Of a DNA stretch of 64,000 nucleotides, positions 46,436-57,913 are shown piece after piece. How positions within the stretch are numbered: position 1 is the stretch's first letter; every line of letters begins with the position of its first letter. Below the pieces are notes generated by a model. That model did no database searches, was not told the origin of the DNA, and worked only from the letters and a program-made list of their open reading frames with translations. Made by a program: the position numbers and the translations under genes. This DNA comes from Cryptomeria japonica (Eukaryota > Streptophyta > Pinopsida > Cupressales > Cupressaceae): positions 244,149,218-244,213,217 of the forward strand of contig NC_081406.1 of the NCBI RefSeq assembly GCF_030272615.1. The letters run 5' to 3'.

Positions 46436-47980
46436 ATGAAAAACATTCAACTTGAAATCTTAAAAACATTATAAAAATATTTTTTTATTGCAACAAAATC
46501 ATTCCAATAGAAGCATAATATCATCCCATGTTTAAGAGTTGAAAATGATATTGGGCCAATATGTTAAAGACTACAATATAATTACAATTAGACTCAAGTA
46601 ATAAGATGTTGCCTTTCTATAATATCACTACCTTACCTAGCCAATTAATCAACTTCATATAGTTGAATGAAAATATACCAACCATTTCTTGAATACTACG
46701 GTTCTTGTAAAATGCCTACACTATTTACTTTCAAACCTATATGTTATTAACAATTAAAAATTAATAATAAATAAAATATGCAATTAAAAGTTAATAAAAA
46801 TCTTTAGATCAAATTTAAGTATCTATTTTCTAAAATGATAAAAACAATATTTGTAGTAAAAGTAATATAATTTAAGTGTAAAATATCATCTTCAATGAAA
46901 TAACAAAAAATAATCATGAGAAACTTCTTAATGATAGATTTTTAAAATATAAATTAAGTTTATAAAAAAAATGTGAATCATTAATTTATTTTGTCTATTA
47001 AAAATATATTAATAATAAAAAATTTAAATTTTGATGATTCATTAATGCTTAAAAATGAGAGACAATTATATTTTCATCCTTTCTTTAAAAAAATAAAACA
47101 TGTTAAAAACTAAAAAAAATCAATACTAAATACTTTATAAATAAAGCTTAAAACTTTCCAAATATTTTTGAAAAAAAGTTTCCCAAAAATTCTAATTTAG
47201 ATTTTCCTCCACCAAACAATGTATTCTCAAACCTACCTCCCTACCTACTCATACACAATTATTTAAAAATATCTATCCTCTTAAAGTAAACATCATAGTG
47301 CCCTATGTTTTGCAAGTAGGACACTTAAAAATCATACAACTCTAAAACATAAAAGAATGGTCATGGGAAGGCCAAAGGCCCTGTCAACACAATTTAAAAA
47401 CATCAAATTTATTTTAATTTAACCATAGAAACAATTTCCAACAGCATAAATCAAGTGACATATTCCTTTTTGTGTGGAAAGGAATATCTTATTGTTTTAA
47501 AACAGAGAGTTCAAGCTAGTTCATTCATAAGATTGACAACATAGAAGACCTTGAACAAAAATGCATATACTGAGATGCTATGGAAAACACTTTAATGAGT
47601 GCTAAACACAACTGAACTGACCTTGTCTATCTTTGTGCTGCAAACAAGAAACTACTGTTATTTCGTCTCTGCCAAGGCTTTAAGCGCAGACAAGCCACAT
47701 TTTAAGTCAATTTTTTTTGGCGTTGTATCAATATCATCAAATCTTGTATGTAAGTTTCTGGATTAGATTGTGTGAATAATTTTTTCCATCAACGTTTCGA
47801 ATCACATTCTGTGATTCATCATCAGAATGCAAGAGAGTTTAAGGAGTTAAATGATACTGATATGCAAACCAAGACAAACTAGACAAAAGATTCCTGCACT
47901 ATCTAGACGAACTGGACAATCTAAAAGGCACATTCTTAAGCTCCCCAATAATCAATAACTCTACCTGACTAGATTTCTGA
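46436..47980. other. Very AT-rich sequence without recognisable gene
   Basis: 46700-47180 is mainly A/T homopolymer mixtures. Nothing coding seen. A small palindrome is listed separately at 47799. Confidence 0.6.
47799..47817. repeat. Perfect short palindrome GAATCACA-TTC-TGTGATTC
   Basis: Two 8-bp arms around 3 bp, inside CAACGTTTCGAATCACATTC. It looks like a recurrent plant repeat core, possibly part of a small fold-back element. I could not find boundaries. Confidence 0.5.
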
Positions 47981-48029
47981 CTGTCAGCAATATAATCAAT
48001 ATGAAATACGGCCAGCCTTAAACAGCACA

Positions 48030-48440
48030 CACTAAGCTTTGACCGCTTAGGTGGCTGGTGTGGACCCCTCCGAACTTGTCTGGCTCCCCGTTCTAAGTTT
48101 CCGTTGGCAGATGTTCTCCGTTCCCATTCAAACAGTCCCGTTAACTTTCGAATTCAAATTCGCTTCCCGCCCAGAACTTCTTTGGAGGCCTGTGATCACA
48201 TAAAAAGGAACAGTGTACGCATCTATTTGTCAGCGTACTCACGTCCTGTGCCCAAATGGTAGCTTTGGAACAGGGTACGGACATCCATCGAAGCATATTG
48301 GAAGGGGAATTATATCAGATATTATAGTTCAAAATGCTCTGGTAGCGGAAGCACAAACAAGCCATCTGAACTGGTTGACCGGCTGCGTCAAAAAAATATT
48401 ATCTCATGAAATGCTACGATTGGCAGGTGTAAATCCAGAT
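48030..48440 (+). pseudogene. Decayed PPR gene copy with its upstream region
   Basis: The upstream part (48036-48230) matches the reverse complement of 54060-54225 almost base for base, including TTTCCGTTGGCAGATGTTC and CCGCCCAGAACTTC. The PPR part has the nucleotide equivalent of CAQMVALEQGTDIHRSI, then the GGAAGGGGAATTATATCAG block also found near 53845. Frames shift within each motif and the copy ends after about 200 bp. The apparent frame at 48213-48494 is not the PPR frame. Confidence 0.7.
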
Positions 48441-49195
48441 ATGGACAATTATTTTTTAGTTTATTTAATGATGTTATTAAAGATAAATGTTTAGGCATTC
48501 AATTTGAAGATCTCAAATTAAAGATTTCTTATTTTGTTATTTTGTTGATTGTAATGACAATTTATTTTATTATATTTATATAGGTTGTAATTTTTCTTAT
48601 GATAGTAAATTAGAGATTTGACCTTCACATAAAAATCTTACTAATATGAATATTGATAGAAAGAGATGTTTTCTTATGAATGAAGGAACTTCTTATCTTG
48701 GTAATTTTGTAGAGCATGGGTTAGAAATACTAGTTATTGATGGTGCAAATGATGTTGAGATTGTTCTTTAAATTCATCAATTAAATATGTTGATCCTAAC
48801 CATGTTGATTGTGAAGAAGTTTTGAACTCAAGACAAAATCATTGTAGAACTTATTTGCAAGGATAGTTCTATTGTAGATTTTTTTTTTATGAAAGAATTA
48901 AAATGGATAAAAACTCTAAAATCCTTAACTCTTTTTTAGCAACATTTCACGTAGATTTACATGATGCTTGGATTGAAGGATTGAATTTTATTTTTGAGTC
49001 TAAAATGAAAAAGTTTTTCAACATTTGTAATGGTAATATATTACAACTTTCTATCCATGAGTTTGATTGAAATGCATGTGATAGTGGATCTATTAATTTT
49101 ATATGAATCATGACCTAGCTATTGATAAAGATATTTTTATGTCAACTAAAATTTCTAGATAAAACAATGGAACATGCCATGATGTGGATGAGTTG

Positions 49196-49197
<2 letters not shown>
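48441..49197. other. AT-rich sequence with an unidentified broken frame
   Basis: On the + strand 48640-48770 reads as RKRCFLMNEGTSYLGNF and nearby VEHGLEILVIDGAND in one frame, and 48890-49070 as HVDLHDAWIEGLNFIFE. They look like protein relics but I cannot assign them. Confidence 0.3.

Positions 49198-49241
<44 letters not shown>
49198..49241. repeat. (AT)22 microsatellite
   Basis: Uninterrupted AT run of 44 bp within AT-rich DNA. Confidence 0.95.
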
Positions 49242-49244
<3 letters not shown>

Positions 49245-49316
49245 GGTAAGTATCAATGTGATGCAACTCAGATTGAAGGGGTGCCTTTGTCTTAGCATTT
49301 TTGTTTTGGTGGACCT

Positions 49317-49595
49317 ATGTATCATGATAAATATGACTTAGATGGAATTTATTTCATCTCTACTTTTTTTCAATTTCATTCTTCTAAATCAAAGCTAAAA
49401 TTTAATTTTAATAGGCTAGACCTAGTGTACACTAAGGTATTCCTTCAACATAGTTCTTATAAAGACTTTAAATTTTATATGGAAGTAATAAATTATGTAA
49501 ATTCTCATGATAGATCTTGTCTAATGGACTATGAATGCTTTCATTTCTTAGGTGGTAAAGGAGATCTAATTGATCTTTTTGAAACCTTCTTTTGA
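49317..49595 (+). CDS. Unidentified ORF, 92 codons
   Basis: An ATG-opened frame in a very stop-rich region. It has KLKFNFNRLDLVYTKVFLQH and ends FHFLGGKGDLIDLFETFF. No family recognised. It may belong with the broken frames at 48640-49070 and the Lys/Glu-rich stretch at 49795, together a single dead gene or element. Confidence 0.3.
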   Translation: MYHDKYDLDGIYFISTFFQFHSSKSKLKFNFNRLDLVYTKVFLQHSSYKDFKFYMEVINYVNSHDRSCLMDYECFHFLGGKGDLIDLFETFF

Positions 49596-49794
49596 TGTAG
49601 TGATCTTATTTTATTGGTATAAAATATTTTATGATCAAAGTGTTCTATAGAAATTATCTTTCTTTGTAGTCATAAAGATGAAGCTAACATTTGGTATGTG
49701 TCATGGTGTACTAACATTTCTTTTTAGGGTGAACTTAAACAAGCTTTTATAGATAGATAGGTACCAAAAGAAATAAGAGAAGGAGAAAGAGACT

Positions 49795-49951
49795 ATGAAG
49801 GAAGAGGAGGATAAGAAGGATAATAATGGCCAGAAGATTATGGAGAAGGAGAAGGAAAATGAGGAGGAGGACGAAAAGAATGAGATGATGAGTAGGAAGG
49901 AAAGACAAAGGGTAACATTTTATGAATTTGAGCTTCAAGGAAGGAAGATCT
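49795..49951 (+). other. Purine-rich stretch, Lys/Glu-rich in one frame
   Basis: Almost pure A/G on the + strand. One frame reads EKEKENEEEDEKNEMM and then RKERQRVTFYEFELQGRK before a stop. It could be a charged protein tail or only low-complexity DNA. Confidence 0.35.
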
Positions 49952-49971
49952 AATTCTTTAATTTCATGCAT

Positions 49972-51240
49972 TTATTCAAAAGGAAAATGTTATTATTTCT
50001 GTAATTCCTACAAGTAGATATAAATTAATTTGCAAAAAAAATGGTCAACCAACTATAAATAAAAGCAAATAAATCAAGGATAGTCAAATAAAGGGCAAGA
50101 AAAAAATCCAAAAGTGAAGCTCTTTATGGATAAATATGTTTTATATTTAAATTATAATTCTTTAGATATTGATGGATTGGATCTATTTCTCTTAGATATA
50201 CTTGGTTAGAATCATTTGGACAACAAAAATTAATGTGTAGAAGTTTATGAAGATTCGGTATAGAAGGAAATAAAAACTATATTGTAGGATATTACACCAG
50301 TAAACACAAAATAAAGTTCAAGGTAGAGAAATTTTAAGAACATAGTGAAGAGTACACCAAAGAATTGTATAAAAATAAAGATTGAAAAAATATTTCCTAC
50401 ATGAGCTAACAAAATAAGTTGCAAAAAATGGCGATGAATTAAATAGGGTTATAGACATATAAAAGGTACAATATATAAACATCCACACGATTTTGAGGTG
50501 AAAGAGTCATATAAGAAACCAACATAGAGGCATGATACTAAATGGAATAATTAATCAAATCACTAGGGATCAACATAGAATCAACATACACCTACAAAAA
50601 ATATTGACATTGAATAAAAATGCAATGGCTAAATTTAAGGTGATTATCAAAGAATAACTATGGAAATAATAGAATAAAATAGAGGTTAAAATAATGATCA
50701 AGCCCTAGATATTTCTATCCTCAAGCTAAAAATATTACAAAGATCACCTATGGAGAGTTTGATAATAGGAAATTCCATCTTACTTGTAATGAATTTTAGT
50801 GGTCTTAATATTGACTTCCTACCATGTTTGATAGTTGAAACATGCAAAAGAGAGATGAAATGTAATGCATCTACAAATATTATATTATATTTTAATAGGT
50901 GGATAGAGATGCCAACATTGACACGCATCCCTTAAGTTGGCTATATTAGGTCATGTCAAAAAGTTGTATAATTGATTAGATTCGGTGATGAGTAGGCCTA
51001 AATTTGGATTAGTGATTTACTCGCCCATTATGTTATTATGAAGTATACATAAAGGAGGTAAATATCATTGTAAGGATAAGTGAAGAGTATGATGTGTACT
51101 AATAAATCTTGGAGATATAGTGTAAATTAGATTCTTCTAAAGGGAATTTGGTGGTGTTAACCTACCTGACATGGGCATATTCTATTTAGGGATATTTTAG
51201 ATATTAGAATGACAATTCCAAGCAAAAGAATGATAATCAA
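49972..51240. other. AT-rich sequence without recognisable gene
   Basis: No coding similarity or repeat seen. Confidence 0.6.
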
Positions 51241-51249
51241 ATTAATAAA

Positions 51250-53190
51250 AATCCCAAGCTTATTATGTAAACTTGAATTATCTATATTATGCATACCATT
51301 AATAAGAAAAAATAACTTAATGACAATCCCAAACTTATCATGTAAACTTGAATTATCTATATTATGCATACCATTAATAAGGAAAAATAACCATTGTATT
51401 GATTGATGGGAATGGACTACATTTAGAGCCATATCATCGAGAAATGGGAAGGATCGCATGCCATGTATTTAGGGACTTGTCACATCTAAACGAATCTATG
51501 CTTATTGTCTTGGATTGTTAAGCCTTAAAATACTTGGCAATTATATTTTATTTAGATGAAACACTATTGTTATCAATATAATGCACTCCTTTAGAGATTA
51601 CATTTAGTCTCTTAACATTAATTTTTGGGAGAGTTTTATCCTTTAGTGTTTGACTAGAATATTAGTAGAGATAAAAATTTATCAAGATGAGTACGAATTT
51701 TTAATGTAGTTAGAGCATTAAATTGAAAAATAATGAAATAAAATACTATAACTTGATGAAGAATTTAAAATAACTAGTACTCCAAATTGTGAGAAAATTG
51801 AACCACACTAAATACCAACCACAAAATAGACCAATAATTGAATAATAAACCTAACATATAAATTATAAATAATAGATTCAAATCTTAACCAATACATATT
51901 AAATTTAATATATATATATATATTCTATATCTTAATCTTCTGTTATAAAAAGAATATAGCCAAAAATTATAAACTAAGTCCATAATATATATAAAGAGAA
52001 CCTTTCATAAGAAACCAAAATAATTGTATATCTTAAAATCTTTTTTGTTCAAATGCGACTTCCAATTCTTGTCTCCTATTAAAATAATTGTAGTTGAGAA
52101 TTTTATAATGTCAAAATCTATTGAAATCTACAATTTAATTTTAAATTTTAGATATAATAAAACACTATAAAAGAAGGGGATTCTTCGTTTATTATTGAAA
52201 ATGGGTTGATAGAAGAATAATTTTATCCTATATGATAGAGATACATATATGGAAGTAGTTCCAATTTATCCTCAATATTAAGATATATCAAGATTCATCT
52301 TTGAAGAATATGATCAATAAAGAGACCCATATCACTTATTTTTCCTAACCAAACAAAAAGTCCTTACCACTGCTTGTTCTACATTCAATTACTTCTAATG
52401 GGGTTAGTTTCGCAATGCAAGCAAAAAAGTAATAGTCCCAAGATAATCACTTAAACTTGAATTCTATATATAATACAGGTCAATAGGAGGGAGTAATAAC
52501 CAGTATGATGGGATTGGCCTACATTGAATAGCCATGTCATCTAGATATAGGAATGATAGCATGCCATGCATTGGGGACTTATTATAGCTATGCTAATCTA
52601 TGATTCTTGTCTTGGAATGTTGAACCTTAAAATGTTCAATAATTTCTTTATGAGACTACATTGATTGTCTTAACATAAAGTTTTGGAAAGGTTGGATCCT
52701 TTAGAGTTTGGCTATAATATTAATTAAGATAAAAAGATATTAAGGTGATTAAAAGTTTTTATGTAATTAAAACAGTGTATTAAAAAATAATGAAAAATAT
52801 ATTATAATTTGATAGACAATTTAAAATTAACATTAGATTAAATGATCAAAAAATAAATCACATTAAACAATTAAAAAATCTATTTACAAAACACAATGAA
52901 TAATGATTTCCAACATACAAATTAAAAATGATAAATTCAAATCTACCTATTAAATTTTATCAATTGTGTAGTTAAATTTTATCAATTGTATACACATTTT
53001 CTATTATGATATATAGCCTAATAAAAATAGAAAAGTAGAACAATCAAAAGAATTATATATTTTATTCTTTCTTGTTCAAATGCCACATCCAATCCTTATT
53101 CTACTTGAAAGATGCTTGTCTACAAATAATTACAGTTGAGAAGGTTATAGTAACAAAATCTATTGAAATATATAATTTATAGATTAGAAA
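51250..53190. repeat. Diverged direct duplication of about 0.8 kb, with a local tandem copy
   Basis: 51330-52160 and 52420-53190 share a series of landmarks in the same order: AAACTTGAATT, GCATGCCATG, GGACTT, CTTGTCTTGGA, CCTTAAAAT, ATCCTTTAG-GTTTG, TTGTTCAAATGC and AAAATCTATTGAAAT. Within the first copy about 80 bp (AACTTGAATTATCTATATTA and following) is repeated at 51262 and 51342. Identity is moderate. No coding frame is shared. Confidence 0.7.
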
Positions 53191-53559
53191 AAAGGAAGGA
53201 TATATATCACAAACTTTGTGGGTGAGCTTGCAGCAATTGAATCCAGTTTGCATATGAAGCCATCTATTTCGGTAGTTTGTCTTGCTGAGAAATATCCAAC
53301 CTTTGGTCATCCCCATCAATGGTATGAAACCATTTATTTAAAAAGAGATTGTGAATACTATGATAAAACAAAAATGAACGATATAATGAAACTGCTGCAG
53401 CTGGATTTTCACCAAAACTAAGCTTGTCCATTTCATTTATTGTTTGCTTTACCCCTTTTCAACGAGTCTGCAAGACAAGTGAGACCATGCATAATTTTGA
53501 ACTATCAAACAAGGCTTAATTTTCATTAATTTTGAACTATTTAGCCTCCCTTTCGAAAG
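53191..53559 (+). other. Short unassigned open stretch and flank
   Basis: The frame at 53218-53421 contains AIESSLHMKPSISVVCLAEK and is open for 67 codons. No family recognised. Confidence 0.25.
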
Positions 53560-54230
53560 AGATTGTAGACTATCAAGCAAGGCTTCTTTTTCCACAGTTT
53601 AAATGAGCAAAAATGAAAAAAATGAAGAAAAAATCATAAACTGTAATAGCTGGAATTTCAGCAAAACCAAACTTGTCGCAAGGAGGAACGACATCAACTG
53701 GTGTGGTCTGTTCTCTATGAAGTTGATTCGGCTTTGCATGCCCATGCCCTGTTCCAAAGCTCCCATTTTGGTGCAGGTTGGGAGGATACTGATAAAGGTC
53801 GCAAAGTCTAGATTTACATTTGAACTGTAATATCTGATATAATTCCCCTTCCAATATGCTTGGATGAACCCACGCACGGTTCTCTTCTCTCAGTCTTTCT
53901 CCCCCCCTATCATAATATTAGTTGCAAAAATGGGTGGGTCATTTTTCTCAACCGATCCCCCCGGCCTACCGCTAGGAATGGGGGGTCATATTACGTATAT
54001 TCTTTTCTCTGATTGCCCATGCTCCAAAGCTACCATTCTGGCACAGGCCGTGAGTACGCTGTAAAATAGACGGGTACCCTGTTCCTTTTTATGTGATCAC
54101 AGGTCTCCAAAGAAGTTCTGGGCGGGAAGCAAATTTGAATTCGAAAGTTAACGGAACTGTTTGAACGGGAACGGAGAACATCTGCCAACGGAAACTTAGG
54201 AACGGGAAGCAAGACAGGTAGGGAGGGGCA
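53560..54230 (-). pseudogene. Decayed PPR gene copy with its upstream region (inverted partner of 48 kb)
   Basis: Read right to left, upstream sequence 54225-54060 is the inverted partner of 48070-48235. A segment of about 130 bp (roughly 54010-53885) with a GGGGGATC and GGGGGGAG run is inserted relative to the 48-kb copy. Then GGAAGGGGAATTATATCAG resumes, followed by FATFISILPTCTKMGALEQG (about 53815-53756), a clear PPR L-motif part. The frame at 53877-53599 stays open for 92 codons, but later motifs are lost. Confidence 0.72.
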
Positions 54231-54415
54231 CTAAGCCAGCCCATGAAATACTCGTTATGAAACTCTGTCCTTCTGAAGAGCTTATACACAGCAGAACTGA
54301 ACAATGCCCCTAGAAGCCTCAAGGTTGCAGCAGGTCGTATGGCTTGCCATATGAAAATGGCCAGTTGTAACCAAAGAAACCCTTGAGAACTCATAAGCCC
54401 AAAGACAGTGGCCAT
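54089..54415 (-). CDS. Unidentified hydrophobic ORF upstream of the PPR relic
   Basis: 108 codons from ATG. The first 50 residues (MATVFGLMSSQGFLWLQLAI, then AATLRLLGALFSSAVYKLF) are hydrophobic and basic, with few acidic residues, and would suit a signal anchor or organelle transit peptide. The last 45 codons overlap the DNA shared with 48 kb and are unlikely to be coding. Possible first exon of a dead gene. No family recognised. Confidence 0.3.
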   Translation of the reverse strand: MATVFGLMSSQGFLWLQLAIFIWQAIRPAATLRLLGALFSSAVYKLFRRTEFHNEYFMGWLSAPPYLSCFPFLSFRWQMFSVPVQTVPLTFEFKFASRPELLWRPVIT

Positions 54416-54530
54416 AACTCACACAATGCTCCTTATCGTCTCAATACGAGCGGCTAAAATTTCCCTTGCGATACATTCATTGAAAAAGACTCATCGTATT
54501 GTACGTCCTCCATGGATCTCCACACTTATT

Positions 54531-55043
54531 GAACTGAAAAGTGTATGGTGTAATGGACCATGGGCTATGAATTGTAGGTGAAAGACTATTTGCCATACAA
54601 AAGTTCTCAGGGATGTGTTTAGGATATACACTTTACATGTTTGGTATAGAGTTGCATTCGAGAAAAGTGTTTGGTGTAGCGGAGCATGGGCTATGAATTG
54701 TAGGTGAAAGACTATTTGCCATACAAAATGTTCTCATAGCTGTGCTTATGATATACATTTTATACGTTTTACACGTACGATATACGAGTTACACTTCAGA
54801 AAATTGTTTGGTGTAATGAACCATGGGCTAAGAATTGTACGTGAAAGGCTATTTGTCATACAAAATGTTCTCATGGTTGTGCTTTTATATATATATAATG
54901 AGTGCAACTCTTAAATCATACATGCAAAATGTATATCCAAACCATGAAAACATATGACAAATAGTATTTCATCTATAATTCATAGCCCATAGTCTATTAC
55001 ATCAAATATTAAGTGTAACTCTTATATCATACATGTTAAACGT
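54531..55043. repeat. Three direct units and one inverted unit (fold-back array)
   Basis: Units start at about 54531, 54657 and 54794 (period 126-137 bp). Each carries AAA-TGT-TGGTGTA, CATGGGCTA-GAATTGTA, TGAAAG-CTATTTG-CATAC and TTCTCA. A fourth unit at about 54915-55043 is inverted (CATAGCCCATAGTCTATTAC matches the complement of the unit). Units 3 and 4 form a long hairpin around TTTATATATATATAATGAG. Confidence 0.85.
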
Positions 55044-55252
55044 GTAATATATATATAATTTTACTTCAAATTTTCAGTTGAAAATGTCTATCATCATTTG
55101 AATTAATGAGATGTAAAATGGCTTTTGATTTCTTGTTGATTTATTTGTATGAAAAATCATTTTCTCTAACTTATAATTTCATGAAACATATCTATACATG
55201 ACAAAAGAGCTAAATAACAATTTGAAGGGTTCGTAAACTTGGGTATAACATT

Positions 55253-55440
55253 TCTAAGTATGGTCGCAGCTAAACTGGCTCCAAAACCGCACTGTCATAC
55301 CACAAAAAGTCAATAACATGAAGTTAGTCGTGCATTACAGATCGTTGATCGTACAAGCTACGACTGTGATTTTTCAAAGGAGTCAATAACAGGAAGTTTA
55401 TAGTGTCGTTTTGTAGCCAATTTAGATGCATCCTCTAAGT
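55253..55440. mobile_element. MITE-like fold-back element with 7-bp duplication
   Basis: TCTAAGT flanks at 55253-55259 and 55434-55440. The 174 bp between have imperfect terminal inverted repeats of about 34 bp: GCAGCTAAACTGGCTCCAAA at the left against the complement of TTTTGTAGCCAATTTAGATG at the right. The interior contains a further smaller inverted pair (AGTCGT, ACGACT) and two AGTCAATAACA-GAAGTT copies. No coding capacity, so it would be mobilised in trans. The superfamily is not certain (7-8 bp duplications suggest hAT-like). Confidence 0.6.
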
Positions 55441-55957
55441 GCAAGGTGAACTAGTACAATCCCAAGTAGTGTATGCTTCATTACTTTGCACCAAACTTTT
55501 TGGTGAGGTCTTATGTTGCCATCTCATTTTTGTGATTGTGTACCTAGGTACTTAGATCATGACTTGATGTGTTCTATCACTTTATGCGATGTTTTAATTT
55601 GTCATTGGCACACATTATTTATGAGTTTTTATATTGGCATATGTTTTTGTTTTTTATTATAAAGCAACCAAAACCAGGGGCTGACCCGAAGGAAACAGAA
55701 AAAAGCACAACCAGCACAGACACAACAAACAAGCGGCAGTCAACCAATCCCTACTTTAGTAATCAAAAACAAAAACTGCCTGCCACTATTGGATAACCCA
55801 AGATCAAAACCAATCTCGTCCAACAAGCGCCATAAGCAACAGTAAACCATCATAATGTCAATACTATAATAACTGTTAAGAGTAGCAATATTACCATGGA
55901 ACCAGGTGTTCCAACGACAAAAGCTATAGCAAAAAAGAAAAGAACCAACCATACAAC

Positions 55958-57893
55958 CTAATTATCAGCACCCATGTGCTTAGAGAGCATAAGCCAGATC
56001 CAGTCATCTGCTAGGAACTGGAGCAGTTCCTTAGTGGTGTCGCTTTCAAGCCCGACTAGATCAACCTTATCTTGGTGGAGCAAGTATAGAGAGGTAGCCG
56101 ACGAGTGCATCACTTTGACAACGAATATCCCAATTTTGTTGACATAGGACTCCAGGTGCTCCATCTTTTTCTTAACACCATTTAAATCTTCAGAGATAGC
56201 ACTGCAACCCAAACACTGCACCGCCTCTTCCTTCTCCCCTTCATCAGCAGCAGTCTTCCCGCCTTTAGAATGCCTTTCATCCCCCTCAGAGGTGTGGGGC
56301 AGGGAAGTTTTAGAATGAGGGGAGGTGTTCTTGATATCCTCCTTGATGGTCTCCGAGTCGGGGACATTAGTGCCCAAATTGGAGGAATCCGAGCCCTCCG
56401 TAGCCTCCATTTCCTCATCCCCCTTTTCACTTTCTGCTTTCTCATAATCATCCTCTTCTTCATTAGCATAATTCTTTCTCACGACGATTTTCTTTATCTG
56501 GGTTTTGTTAGCAAATTTGTGGGATCTTCACGGGGTGATACCATCCTCCGCATCTGACTCAACAAGAAGGATTTTGGGTTCCTTTCTGAGTTTCTTGGAG
56601 GTGGGTTTCGCAGTAGAAGGGTTGCTTTTATTTTTTTCCTCAATTTTGAGGGGGCAAGGGGGGGCCTTGGTAAGGGGATTGACAAGGTGTCATCGACTTT
56701 TTCGAAGACTTTTTGAGGCCCTTTTTAGAGCCTTCAGGGGGACCCAAAATGGAGGGGGCGGGTTGAACCGAGATAGGTTTGGGGGGGCAAAGGGCCTTGT
56801 GAAAATTGTATAGCCTAAACATCATCCCCTGGTGGAGGATGGTAAAATTACCCTCTTGACTCATACAATTGCGGACATCTTTAATAGTAGACTCAAGAGC
56901 ATGCAACAGGAAGAAAGGAAAAGAAATGGTGTCATGGTTGGGAAAGTGATTGAGCAACGAGAAATGATAATAGTAGAACACACCATACCTTCCCTCTAGG
57001 GTGAAGTATTTCTTTATGATTTTGCAAACCTGATCCCATGGATAGGGTAAACATTCTCTATTGAAACCCCCATGCATTCTGGCCGGTTCCTCACCCTTTT
57101 TGAAGAAACGGTTCATGTTGTTTTCGTCTGCAACCCTGTTGGTTTTCTTCCACTTCTTGCCTTCAGTAGAGAGACCTGTAGCATGGGCGATAACTTCCTC
57201 ACGAATTTTAAACGAAATGTCCTCCATGACCACCCTCCTGTCCTTCTAGCTATTGACAAACTGCATGGAGAGGTTTTCGTTGAATCCCTTCATGGCTTCC
57301 ATGAGCGGGATGATTCCTCCTTCTTTAGCATACATCCAGATGCATGGGCCGTTGCGAAAATAGTCATCAATAATGTTTGGTTCCACTCAGACTAAATTCC
57401 CTCCCATAATAGCTTCTTCCAGAGTGAAGTTGAGATGCAACGCAAGCCTAAAAAGAGAAATGCAGAGGGAAAAACCAGAGCTGGAGTTAAGAGAAAACAA
57501 GCGAAAATTAGCCAAAATATTGTGCAAGGTGCAATAATTATTTTTAGTGGTGTTTCCCAAGGCATGCGTCTGCCAGCTCCGGGAAGCATGCAAAGGGACA
57601 CCTCTTGATTTCTCCGCCAACTTGCAAAGATCGTCATTATGGTGAGATCTTAGTTTCTAGTTAAGGTAATAATTAGAGTCCTTGCTATGATTAATGATCA
57701 AAAGTTGGCACTCCAACCCATTGATGACGCAAAAATAGGTGGCTAGCCATGTTAGCATCGGGCAAAGAAGGTGGGGACCACGAGAAGCGAGCATGGCATA
57801 GCCCGCCCAATTTGAATTTAAATTTCCTGCCAGCAGCGTCGCAAAGCAGCCGACCCAAAGCAACCTATTGAGAAGAAGGATGTGGCACTTCAT
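55958..57893 (-). pseudogene. LINE B extra ORF (X-ORF), unknown family
   Basis: It begins with ATG 18 bp after the RNase H stop and spans about 645 codons to 55958. 57893-56640 stays in one frame (stops at 57657, 57387 and near 57246) and the rest continues in another after a shift near 56600. Features in order: hydrophobic N-terminus (NRLLWVGCFATLLAGNLNSN), a central block with EEVIAHATGLSTEGKKWKK, NMNRFFKKGEEPAR and FYYYHFSLLNHFPNHDTISF, a Pro/Ser/Lys stretch, an acidic part and a coiled-coil-like LNGVKKKMEHLESYVNKI. Central and coil parts align with the X-ORF of LINE A. No known domain recognised. RNA-binding or ORF1-like function is a guess. Confidence 0.65.
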
Positions 57894-57913
57894 TGATGGA
57901 TAGAGGTGATTTG

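Noticed and set aside
56270-57395. Plus-strand frames opposite the LINE B X-ORF
   Set aside because: Opposite strand to the RT-RNase H-X-ORF series. They lack homologues in LINE A.
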